Below, piece by piece: positions 8,887 to 18,148 of a DNA stretch of 64,000 bases. The stretch covers positions 186,001 to 250,000 of the forward strand of contig CALANS010000210.1 in NCBI GenBank assembly GCA_937926105.1, given 5' to 3'. Each line of letters opens with the position of its first letter. The first letter of the stretch is position 1. The notes under the pieces were generated by a model. That model saw only the letters and a program-made list of their open reading frames with translations, was not told the origin of the DNA and ran no database searches. Made by a program: the position numbers and the translations under genes. This DNA is from an uncultured Actinomycetes bacterium (GTDB taxonomy: Bacteria; Actinomycetota; Actinomycetes; Mycobacteriales; Nakamurellaceae).

Positions 8887-10014
8887 ATGCGGATTGATTC
8901 GGTAGAGGTACTGCGGGCCGACAAGTACACGTTTGTCGCCCTGGCAACGGACACGGGGCTGGTGGGGTATGGAGAGGCAGGGCTGTGGGCATTTCCGGAC
9001 ACGCAGGCCGCCGCCCTCACCGAGATCGGTGCGACCATCGTCGGACGCAATGCGTTGAACCGAACGGACATCTATCAGGACGTCTATCGCTACATGCATT
9101 TCCGCGGGGCCGCGATTAGCGGGGCACTGAGTGCGATCGATATCGCCCTCTGGGATCTCGCGGGGAAGCGGTATGACGCACCGATTTACGATCTTCTGGG
9201 CGGTCGTGTTCGAGACCGAGCCAGGGTATACAAGCACATTGATGCTCCTACCCGTGAGGGGCTCGTCGACAATGCGTTGGACGCCGTATCTGCGGGGTAC
9301 TCCGCGGTACGCTTCAACGTTCTGGAGCTTCACGGGCCCGTCGTCGGCGACCAACGGATCATCGACAACGTGGTTGGTCTGGTCGCGGACGTTCGGGGGG
9401 CAGTCGGGCCGGACATTGACATCTGCCTGGAGTGCCATTTCCGCCTCAACCGTGCGACCGCACTGGCGGTGGCCCGTGCGGTGGAGCCCTTCCACGTGTT
9501 CTTCATGGAGGATCCCTTGCCGCCGGAGGATCTGCGCGGCGTGGTGACGTTGGCCAAGCGAACTCGCGTGCCGCTTGCGGTGGGCGAGCGGCTGCAGACC
9601 CTCGAAGAGTACGGTCATCTACTGTCCGGTGGCCATGTTACATACGTGCGACCGGATATCGCCCTGGCGGGCGGCTTCACCCAGCTGACCAAGATCGCCG
9701 CGGTTGCCGCCGCTCATGGTGCACGGGTCATCCCACACAACTACCTCAGCCCGTTAACGACGGCGGCGTCGGTCCAACTGGACATGGCCACGCCGAACTT
9801 CGCACTGCAGGAGTACCTCGGCGACGACCCGGCCGATTCGGTACGCGGAGGCATTCTGAGCAACCCCCTGGTGCGGGAAGGGGCGCATCTGCTGGCGCCC
9901 GATGGGCCCGGTCTCGGGGTGATGCTGGATCTGGACTATCTGCGGTCGCTGGAAAAGTGTGCGGCACCGGTGCGTGCCGCGCGGGACCGGGACGGGGGCG
10001 TCATTGATCAGTGA
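8887..10014 (+). CDS. Mandelate racemase/muconate lactonizing enzyme family protein
   Basis: Enolase-superfamily enzyme, probably a Mg-dependent acid-sugar or hydroxy-acid dehydratase, cytosolic. At 375 residues it has the capping domain (about 1-120) and the TIM barrel. Presumed metal ligands lie in ICLECHFRL (Glu where galactonate dehydratases have Asp), FMEDPLPPE and VGERLQ; the catalytic His is in VIPHNYLSP, with PNFALQEY at the C-terminal side. The second barrel strand reads AVRFN rather than KxK, arguing against a racemase or cycloisomerase. It starts 33 bp after the MmgE/PrpD gene, in the same presumed operon. Substrate not predictable. Confidence 0.85.
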   Translation: MRIDSVEVLRADKYTFVALATDTGLVGYGEAGLWAFPDTQAAALTEIGATIVGRNALNRTDIYQDVYRYMHFRGAAISGALSAIDIALWDLAGKRYDAPIYDLLGGRVRDRARVYKHIDAPTREGLVDNALDAVSAGYSAVRFNVLELHGPVVGDQRIIDNVVGLVADVRGAVGPDIDICLECHFRLNRATALAVARAVEPFHVFFMEDPLPPEDLRGVVTLAKRTRVPLAVGERLQTLEEYGHLLSGGHVTYVRPDIALAGGFTQLTKIAAVAAAHGARVIPHNYLSPLTTAASVQLDMATPNFALQEYLGDDPADSVRGGILSNPLVREGAHLLAPDGPGLGVMLDLDYLRSLEKCAAPVRAARDRDGGVIDQ

Positions 10015-10109
10015 TCGTCGCGGCCTACCGAACGCCTTGCCGGCCCGCGCAGCCGCGTCATTCGACTCACCGGGCCCGGAGGCGAGCACCTGTATGGATC
10101 TGGAATTGA

Positions 10110-10937
10110 ATGGCTAAGTCGTATCGCGTGGTTCCGGGAGCGGCCCGGGTCTTGGATGTACTGCTCTATCTCGGCACGCGCGTGGAGCCGGTGTCGGCGG
10201 GGGTGATCGCGCGTGACCTTGATTCTCCGCGGTCGTCGATCTACCGGATCTTGTCCACGCTGGAAATCTACGGCCTAGCCATACGGTATGCCGAGGTTCA
10301 CGGCTGGGGGATCGGCCCGGCCGCCTACGAGCTGGGGTCGGGTTATGCCAGGCAGACCCCGTTGCAGCGCATCGGACGGGCCGCCCTCATTCGGGTAAGC
10401 CGGCACACGGGCTACCCCGCACATATCGCGGTGTTGGACGGGTCGGACGTTCTGTATATCGTGGAGCAGCCGGGACCCAACTGCCCGGCTCTCATCACTA
10501 ACGTCGGAGTCAGGTTGCCAGCGCACTTGACGGCATCCGGTCGGGTGATCATGGCCAATCTGCCGTCCGTGCAGGTCGATGCGATGTACGGGTCTGGAAC
10601 CGCCCTGATGCGTCGCACCGGTGCGGGTCCCAGGACCCTTGCCGAGCTGTCGAAACTGCTCGGTGATAGCCGGCAGTCCGGCTATGCCGTCGAATACAAC
10701 GAAGTGACCGAGGGATTTACCTCCGTCGCTGCGCCTATCTTCGACCACAACGGCCGCCCGGCCGCCGCGTGCGCGATCACCTACCTTTCCAATAGTCTTG
10801 ATTCTGCGCAGTTTGCCGACCTACGAAGCAGAGCGATCTCCACCGCGAACGAGCTCAGCCGGCGCATCCACGGTAAGCGGCCGGCACCCGCGGCCGGCCC
10901 CGCTGCCCTCACCGCGGCTGCGACCAGTGGCCCGTGA
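10110..10937 (+). CDS. IclR family transcriptional regulator
   Basis: DNA-binding regulator, 275 residues, with an N-terminal winged helix (about 12-75; SAGVIARDLDSPRSSIYRIL) and the IclR effector domain (about 85-255; RLPAHLTASGRVIMANLP, GYAVEYNEVTEGFTSVAAPI). The Ala/Pro-rich last 20 residues are outside the fold. It follows the enzyme genes on the same strand after 95 bp and precedes the deiminase. It is the obvious candidate to control the importer/lyase operon, probably by sensing the substrate or a pathway acid. Confidence 0.9.
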   Translation: MAKSYRVVPGAARVLDVLLYLGTRVEPVSAGVIARDLDSPRSSIYRILSTLEIYGLAIRYAEVHGWGIGPAAYELGSGYARQTPLQRIGRAALIRVSRHTGYPAHIAVLDGSDVLYIVEQPGPNCPALITNVGVRLPAHLTASGRVIMANLPSVQVDAMYGSGTALMRRTGAGPRTLAELSKLLGDSRQSGYAVEYNEVTEGFTSVAAPIFDHNGRPAAACAITYLSNSLDSAQFADLRSRAISTANELSRRIHGKRPAPAAGPAALTAAATSGP

Positions 10938-10961
10938 GCGTTGGATCGGGAAGGAGTGCTG

Positions 10962-12344
10962 ATGCCTGCTGACGCTGCGCGACAGGCCTTCCATTGCGAG
11001 TACGCATGGCTGGGCGGCGACTCCGCCACGAGCGACGTTCGCATCGACGTGACGGACGGAATCATCACGGCGGTGACGCCGGGGGCGCAGCCGGACCGGA
11101 TCGTCACCCCCGTGCCCGGCCTTACCCTGCCCGGCCTGGCCAATACACATTCGCACGTATTCCACCGCGCCATCCGGGGCCATACGCAGTCCGGTGTCGC
11201 CGACTTCTGGCGCTGGCGAGACCTGATGTACCGGGTCGCCGGCCGGCTCGATCCGGACCGGCTGTACCGGCTGGCGCTGGCCACCTACGCCGAGATGGCA
11301 CTCGCCGGCATCGCCAGCGTCGGGGAGTTCTTCTATCTGCACCACCAGCCGGATGGATCGCGCTACGACGACCCGAACGAGATGGGCCGCGCGGTGATCC
11401 GCGCCGCGACCGACGCCGGCCTTCGGATCACGCTGCTGGACACCTGTTATCTGCAGGCCGGACTGGACGGTGCGCCGCTGACCGGGGCGCAACTCCGGTT
11501 CGGTGACGCGAGCGCGGAGGCCTGGGCGCAGCGAGTCGACGCGCTGGCCGATACCCAGGTGCGCCGGCCCGACCGGCCCGAGGCCGGGTGGCGGGTGGGT
11601 GCCGCGATCCACAGCGTGCGCGCCGTACCCCGGCATGCCCTGGCGCCAATCGCCGACTACGCCCGAAGCCACGGAATGCCGTTGCACGCCCACGTCTCGG
11701 AGCAACCCGCCGAGAACCGGGCCTGCCTGGACGCGCACGGGCTCACCCCCGTCGGGCTATTGGCCGCCGAGGGCGTGCTCGGCCCGGCCAGCACCGCGGT
11801 GCACGCCACGCACCTGAGGGACGACGACATCGCCACGCTGGGCCGCTCCCGCACGGCGATCTCCATGTGCTGCACGACCGAGCGGGACCTTGCCGACGGA
11901 GTCGGCCCGGCGGTACGGCTCGCGGCGGCAGGCGCTCCACTGTGCGTGGGCAGTGACGGGCACATGGTGATCGACCTGTGGGAGGAGGGCCGCGCGATTG
12001 AGCTTGACGAACGGCTGGTCAGCGGCACTCGGGGCCACCTGTCGGTCGGGGCGATCGCTCGGGCCATCAGCGTGGACGGCGCGGCGGCGATCGGCTGGCC
12101 CACCGCCGGGATCGCACCGGGGGCGCCGGCCGACCTGGTGACGGTGAGGCTGGATTCGGTGCGCACCGCCGGGGCTCGATCGGGGGACGTGCTGGCACAC
12201 GCCCTGTTCAGCGCCACCGCCTCCGACGTCACCGGTCTGATCGTGGCCGGCCGCACGGTGGTCCGCGACGGACGGCACCTGGCCGTCACCGATCCGGGCA
12301 GCGCGCTGCAGGACGCCATCGCGGACGCCCTCGGCGACGGGTGA
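10962..12344 (+). CDS. hutF: Formimidoylglutamate deiminase (HutF-like amidohydrolase)
   Basis: Zn-dependent amidohydrolase predicted to convert N-formimino-L-glutamate to N-formyl-L-glutamate and ammonia in histidine breakdown. ATG at 10962 has AAGGAG 5 nt upstream, making 460 residues. Metal and active-site elements are THSHVFHRAIRG, HAHVSEQPAENRAC, VHATHL and GSDGHMVIDLWEEGRAIE; DFWRWRDLMYR is characteristic of HutF rather than guanine or adenosine deaminases. No hutH, hutU, hutI or hutG is in view. Transcription could be shared with the IclR gene 24 bp upstream. Either the hut genes are elsewhere or the enzyme acts on another formimino or guanidino compound. Confidence 0.8.
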   Translation: MPADAARQAFHCEYAWLGGDSATSDVRIDVTDGIITAVTPGAQPDRIVTPVPGLTLPGLANTHSHVFHRAIRGHTQSGVADFWRWRDLMYRVAGRLDPDRLYRLALATYAEMALAGIASVGEFFYLHHQPDGSRYDDPNEMGRAVIRAATDAGLRITLLDTCYLQAGLDGAPLTGAQLRFGDASAEAWAQRVDALADTQVRRPDRPEAGWRVGAAIHSVRAVPRHALAPIADYARSHGMPLHAHVSEQPAENRACLDAHGLTPVGLLAAEGVLGPASTAVHATHLRDDDIATLGRSRTAISMCCTTERDLADGVGPAVRLAAAGAPLCVGSDGHMVIDLWEEGRAIELDERLVSGTRGHLSVGAIARAISVDGAAAIGWPTAGIAPGAPADLVTVRLDSVRTAGARSGDVLAHALFSATASDVTGLIVAGRTVVRDGRHLAVTDPGSALQDAIADALGDG

Positions 12345-12391
12345 CGGCGGGGCCGGGCGCGCACCCCGGCAGCACCCACCCGGCCCGTCAC
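12341..12391. terminator. Bidirectional stem-loop between convergent hutF and FtsX-type permease genes
   Basis: GTGACG and GGCCGGG on the left pair with CCCGGCC and CGTCAC on the right, giving a 13-bp stem with one 4-nt bulge and a loop of about 21 nt. It spans both stop codons. There is no U-tract, as is common in G+C-rich actinobacteria. Confidence 0.5.
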
Positions 12392-14879
12392 TCCTGCGCC
12401 AGCGCCTGCACCGGAGCCGCGCGCACTGCTCGCCGGGCAGGCAACACGGACGCGAGTACCCCGGCCGCCACCGCGACCACCAGCACCAGGGCGACCACGC
12501 CCCACGGCACCGTCAGCACCAGCGTTCGGCCGATCTCCCGGAAGGTGGCCGCCGCCCCGGCCCACCCATAGATCAGGCCCAGCACGACCCCCACCGCCGC
12601 GCCGATCAGCGCCAGCAGCAGCGCCTCCAACGCCAGGGTGAGCCGCAGTTGCCCGCGGCGCAGCCCAAGCGCGCGCAGCAGCGCCGATTCCCGGGTGCGC
12701 TCGGCCACCGAGAGCCCGATGGTGTTGCCGATCCCCACGATCGCGATCACCACTGCCACCGCGAGCAGCCCGGTCGCCACCGTGGTCACGGTGTTCAGCA
12801 CCGACTGCAATGACGCCCGGTCGCTCGCCGACCCCGTCACATACAGGTTGGGATCGCCCGCCACCAGGGTGTTCAGCGCCGACGAGACACGTGCCGCGTC
12901 GGCCCCGTCCGCCAGCGACGCCCACAGCGCCACGGTCGAGGTGTGGTCGGTCAGGGCGTGCAGCGCCGCCGCGGTGGTCACCAGTGCATCGCCGGCCACG
13001 CCCGCCTCGGTCAGCCGACCGACCGCCACGGTGAAGCGCTGCGTGTGCCCGTCCACGGTGATCGAGATGACCTCACCCAGCGACACGGCACCGGAGCCGA
13101 CCCACCAGGCCGGCACCAACACGGTCGGATCGGCGGCCTCCAGCGCATCCAGCCCGCCGCGAACCACCGTCGCGGCATTCGCGGGCACCCCGACGAGTGT
13201 GGCGTGATCGTCCGGGCCCGTTGCTCCGTCGGCCAGGGTGACGGTGGCGGGCGCGCCCGGCACGTCGATGACACCGGAGATGCCTGGTGTGGCGTGGGCG
13301 CCCGACACCACCTCGGCCGGCAGTGCCGACCCGGTGCCGGCGATCGACACGTCCACCGGGTACCGATCGGCGGTCGCCTTATCGATGCTTGCGCCGATCG
13401 ACGCGGCGGCGACCTGGAGCATCACGATGAGGCCCACCCCGACCACCAGCGCGGCGCTGGTGGCCGCCGCCCGACCGGGATTGCGGACCGCGTTGACCGC
13501 CGCCAACCGGCCGGGAACGCCTGCGGCGCGGCCGATCCCGCCGACCAGGCGGAGCAGCGGCGGCAGGAAGGAACGGGTCAGCAGCAGCACCCCGATCGCG
13601 GAGAGCGCGCCGCCCGGCATGGCGATCAACACCGAGCGGCCCAACACGCCAGCGGCCACCATCAGCCCGCCCACCAGCACCAGGGCCACCCCGACGATCA
13701 CTCGAACCCGGCCGCCGCGCCGCGCCGCGGTGGGCGCGGACAACTCCGTCACCGGACGCAGCGCGGCCAGCGGCGGCACGCGCAGGGCCCGCCGCGCCGG
13801 CAGCAGCGCCGCCCCCACGGTCAGCCCGACCCCGATCAGCACCGTCACCAGCAGCGGCAGCACCGGCACCGACAGCCCGCCGTAGTCGAGGCCCGTCACC
13901 GCCGCAGCCAGCGCCCCGACGCCGATCCCCACCGCGGCACCGAGTATCGAGGAGAAGCCGCCCAGCACCAGGGCCTCGGCGATCACCTCGCGGCGCACCT
14001 GGACGCCGGTGGCACCGACGCAGCGCAGCAGCGCGATCTGCCGCCGCCGCTGGGTGAGCAGGATGGTGAAGGTGTTGGCGATGACGATGCCAGCCACCAG
14101 CAGCGCGATCCCGGCGAAGCCGAGCAGCACCGTGGTCAGCGCCGTGGTTTGCCCGGTCAGCCCGGCGACGTCGACCTGCGCCTGCTCAGCAGTGGTGCGC
14201 GCGATCAGCTCGTCCGGCAGCCCCCGAGTGATGGCCGTGCGCAACTGGTCCGGATCGATGCCGGGGTCGGCCAGCACGCCGATGGTGGGCGCCCAGGTGA
14301 TGTGCAGCGCCTCGAACGTGGCGGCCGGTGCGAACGCGATCGGCTGACCCCCGGACAGCGGCGAGGCCGACACGTCGGCGATGCCGGACACCCGCACCGG
14401 CAACTCGCCGCCGTCGGCGTCGGTCAGCCTCAGGTGTGCGCCGATGGGCAGGTTGGCGGCGGTGGCCGCGTCCTGGGCCACCACGACCTGCGCCGCTCCG
14501 GTCGGCCAGGATCCGTGCACCAGACCCGCCCAACGCAACTGTTTCTCGGCCGGGACGGCCGTCAACGACAGGTAGCCATGGGAGCCCTCCGCGGTGTAGC
14601 GCACCCCGGTCTGATAGAGCGGAACGGCGGTCGCCACCCCGGGCACCGCGTTGATCTTGCGGGCCAGCCCGTCGGCCGACAGGTCGGTCTGCGGAGTGAC
14701 GACCACGTCCGTGCCAGAGTAGGGCGCGCTGATCCGGGCGGCCAGGTTGGCCTGAAATGTGGAGGTGAAAACGAGGGCGGCGCAGGCGAACCCGACACCG
14801 ATCACGATGGCGACGACGGTGGCGACGATGCGAGATGGCTTGGAGGAGATCTGTGACCAGGCGGCGGTGACGGAGCGCA

Positions 14880-14880
<1 letters not shown>
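12388..14880 (-). CDS. ABC transporter permease, FtsX/MacB-like, duplicated architecture
   Basis: Membrane subunit of an exporter-type or mechanotransmitting ABC system. It has 830 residues. A first TM segment near 16-36 is followed by a large extracellular domain and a three-helix FtsX module (TVLLGFAGIALLVAGIVIAN). A second set of TM helices, a second extracellular domain and a final FtsX module ending VRAAPVQALAQE complete it. This two-FtsX layout is typical of actinobacterial permeases that work with one ATPase. ATG at 14880 overlaps the ATPase stop (TGATG), so the two are coupled. Cargo unknown; lipid or peptide export and envelope-stress roles are possible. Confidence 0.88.
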
Positions 14881-15683
<803 letters not shown>

Positions 15684-16020
15684 GATGGTCCCCTCGTCGT
15701 GGTGCGTTGGTGAGTGCCGTCGAGCCTAGGAACCTACGGCGGTGACGGGCATCGGCGTGCGGTCGTGGCTTGGCGGCACCGCATGCGACCTCCGATGGAG
15801 ACTGCCGCGGCGCCTATCCTCCCCAGGTCGTAGCCGGCCGGGCGACGCGTTTCCCGCCGAAGGTGCCGGAAACTGCCGGCCAGACGGCGGCGTCGGAGCA
15901 TTTCCGCAGGTCGTGTGGATCTTGGTGCGATCCGGCCGGCGAAAAACAGCGGCGGGCACTACGGGTCAGATCCCCGCGCAACCCTTTCGCGACGCGTAGC
16001 GTCCTCGGATCGTGCACCCG
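15684..16020. promoter_or_regulatory. Divergent intergenic region, ABC exporter / polysaccharide deacetylase
   Basis: About 337 bp with no supported gene. It must carry promoters in both directions, but I could not place a convincing -35/-10 pair or an operator-like palindrome. Short overlapping frames here have no ribosome site or recognisable protein. Confidence 0.4.
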
Positions 16021-17376
16021 ATGCGATCGACCCGGCTCCGGCTGCGATCACGCATGCCGGTGGCGGCGTTGTTGGTGGCGGCGGTGTTGCTGGCCGCCGC
16101 GTGCGGCGAGGCCGCGGTTGACCACGGCGTCCAGGGCGGCGGCTTTCAGGTCGGTGGCAGTCGGGACACAGTGTCGTCCGTCTCCGGCCCCCCCGCCTCC
16201 GGCGGCCATCTCGCGTCCGGTCGCGCCGAGTTCCCCACCATGACCTCGAGAGCCACCAGGACTCCCACCGTGACGGCCACCGGAGTGGCGCGTCCGACGA
16301 CCGGGCGGCGCCAGGTCACCGTGCCGCCGTTGCCCACCACCGGAGATCCCTCGTCGTTGTCCGATCCCGCCCCGGAGACCGACGGGCCGGCAACGGATCC
16401 GGCCGACACCGGTCGATCCGCCGGTGCGGCGATCTCACCCGCTGCGGGGACACCCGGATCGAGTTCCGGTACGGCGACCGGCGGGCCCGGCACCGCAATC
16501 TCCGCAACTGGCACCGGAATCGGTAGCACCGCGGCCGCCTCGGCCACGTCGCACTCGGCGCCGAGCGGCACCACCCCGTCCTCGACCGGCTCGCCCACCG
16601 GCTCGGGTACCGCACCTGCAGGGTCGTCGACGGGGACAACCGGCTCGGCGCACCCTACAACACCGGGCACCACACCGGACCGAGCGCCGGGCACGACACC
16701 GGACGGAGCACCGAGCGCTGGGCCGAGCACGCCGCCCGCCCGCCCCCTCGGCCCGCCGCCGATACCCGCGCCGTACCGACATGTTCTGGGCTGGACCGGA
16801 TCCGGCAAGGTCGTCTCGCTGACCTTCGATGACGGGCCAGGCCCGTACACCGCGCAGATCCTGGACATCCTGGAGGCCAAGAAGGTGCCGGCCACGTTCT
16901 GCCAGATCGGCGAGCAGGTCGCCGACTACCCGCAGATCGAAAAGCGCATCGCCGCCGACGGATTCCTGCTGTGCAATCACAGCTGGGACCACGACGAGGA
17001 TCTGTCGCAGCGCAGCCCCGGCGTCATCGATCGGGAGATGAGCCGCACCGGGCAGGCAATCAAGTCCGTCGCCGGCGTTGAGCCGGTGTACTACCGCGCG
17101 CCAGGCGGCGACTTCGGGGACCCGGTCAAGCGGGCGGCGGCACGCCAGCACCTGCCGCTGATGGCCTGGGCGGTCGACCCCCGCGACTGGGCCAGGCCCG
17201 GGGTGGACGCGATCGTCCAGGCGGTGCTGGACCAGGTGACGCCCGGCGCGATCATCCTGCTGCACGACGCCGGCGGCGACCGTAGCCAGACGGTGGCGGC
17301 GCTGCCGCGCGTCATCGACGGGCTACGCGCCCGCGGCTACACGTTCACCACGCCCCCGCGGCATCCGCAAACCTGA
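16021..17376 (+). CDS. Polysaccharide deacetylase lipoprotein (NodB domain, CE4)
   Basis: Cell-surface metal-dependent deacetylase, likely acting on peptidoglycan or another acetylated wall glycan. A signal peptide ends in the lipobox LLAAAC. About 200 residues of low-complexity Ser/Thr/Pro/Gly linker follow before the NodB domain (about 250-445). CE4 motifs are complete: TFDDGP, NHSWDH (the H-x3-H metal pair), YRAPGGDF, AVDPRDW and IILLHD. ATG at 16021 is chosen; GTG at 16012 is in frame and neither has a good ribosome site. The long linker would let the enzyme reach into the wall from its membrane anchor. Confidence 0.88.
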   Translation: MRSTRLRLRSRMPVAALLVAAVLLAAACGEAAVDHGVQGGGFQVGGSRDTVSSVSGPPASGGHLASGRAEFPTMTSRATRTPTVTATGVARPTTGRRQVTVPPLPTTGDPSSLSDPAPETDGPATDPADTGRSAGAAISPAAGTPGSSSGTATGGPGTAISATGTGIGSTAAASATSHSAPSGTTPSSTGSPTGSGTAPAGSSTGTTGSAHPTTPGTTPDRAPGTTPDGAPSAGPSTPPARPLGPPPIPAPYRHVLGWTGSGKVVSLTFDDGPGPYTAQILDILEAKKVPATFCQIGEQVADYPQIEKRIAADGFLLCNHSWDHDEDLSQRSPGVIDREMSRTGQAIKSVAGVEPVYYRAPGGDFGDPVKRAAARQHLPLMAWAVDPRDWARPGVDAIVQAVLDQVTPGAIILLHDAGGDRSQTVAALPRVIDGLRARGYTFTTPPRHPQT

Positions 17377-17400
17377 GTCGCGCGAAACGGTCGCGGCCGG

Positions 17401-18144
17401 TCACCCCGTGCCGACCAGGCCGTTGGCATGGGCTAATACCACCAACCCCACCCGGTCCCGGCATTCCAGCTTGGTCAGCAGGTGCCCGACGTGCGTCTTG
17501 ACCGTGGCCTCCGCCATGAACAGCGCGGCGGCGATCTCGGCGTTGCTGGCCCCCTCGGCAACCTGCAGCAACACCTCGCGCTCCCGGGCGGTCAGCGACT
17601 CCAGCCGCGGGTCGAGCTCCGCCGGACCGGTCGGCAGCGCGTGCAGCACGTGGTCCAGCAGCCGCCGGGTGGCGCTGGGCGCGACGACCGCGTCGCCGGC
17701 GGCGACCGCCCGGATCGCGGAGAGCAGCTCGTCGGGCCGGGCGTCCTTGAGCAGGAACCCGGAGGCGCCGGCGCGCAGCGCGGCGTACACGTACTCGTCC
17801 AGGTCGAAGGTGGTGAGCACCAATACCTTGGGGGCCGAAGGCGCGCCGGCCGGGCGTGCCCCGCCGCCTGGCGGGGGTCCGACCAGCCGGCGGGTCGCCT
17901 CCACCCCGTCCAGCACCGGCATCCGGATGTCCATCAGGACGACCTCGGCGTCGACACCGCCTCTGGTCAGTGCGGCCACCGCCTGGGCGCCGTCACCGGC
18001 CTCGCCGACCACCGTCATGTCGGACTGGGCGTCGATCAGCATCCGGAATCCGCCGCGCACCAGCTGCTGGTCGTCCACCAGGAACACCCTGATGCGCCGG
18101 GCATCCGGTGATGTCTCGGGGGTGGCGCCCGCCGTGCTCGTCAC
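17401..18144 (-). CDS. Two-component response regulator, NarL/LuxR family
   Basis: Receiver domain (about 18-140) with the acidic pair in FLVDDQQLVR and the phospho-acceptor Asp in VVLMDIRMPVLDG. A LuxR-type HTH follows (about 180-240): LTAREREVLLQVAEGASNAE then EATVKTHVGHLLTKL. A Gly/Pro-rich insertion (PPPGGGARPAGAP) lies within the receiver. The 247-residue protein starts with GTG at 18144, four bases after the kinase stop, so kinase and regulator are one operon. Targets are unknown; the adjacent envelope genes are candidates. Confidence 0.92.
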   Translation of the reverse strand: MTSTAGATPETSPDARRIRVFLVDDQQLVRGGFRMLIDAQSDMTVVGEAGDGAQAVAALTRGGVDAEVVLMDIRMPVLDGVEATRRLVGPPPGGGARPAGAPSAPKVLVLTTFDLDEYVYAALRAGASGFLLKDARPDELLSAIRAVAAGDAVVAPSATRRLLDHVLHALPTGPAELDPRLESLTAREREVLLQVAEGASNAEIAAALFMAEATVKTHVGHLLTKLECRDRVGLVVLAHANGLVGTG

Positions 18145-18148
18145 CGCC

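Noticed and set aside
12943..14856. 637-codon plus-strand open frame
   Set aside because: Antisense shadow of the FtsX-like permease; Arg/Gln/His-rich, with no motif or ribosome site.
15742..16017. Small frames in the gap before the deacetylase gene
   Set aside because: No ribosome sites, no recognisable protein, and frames open on both strands as expected from base composition.
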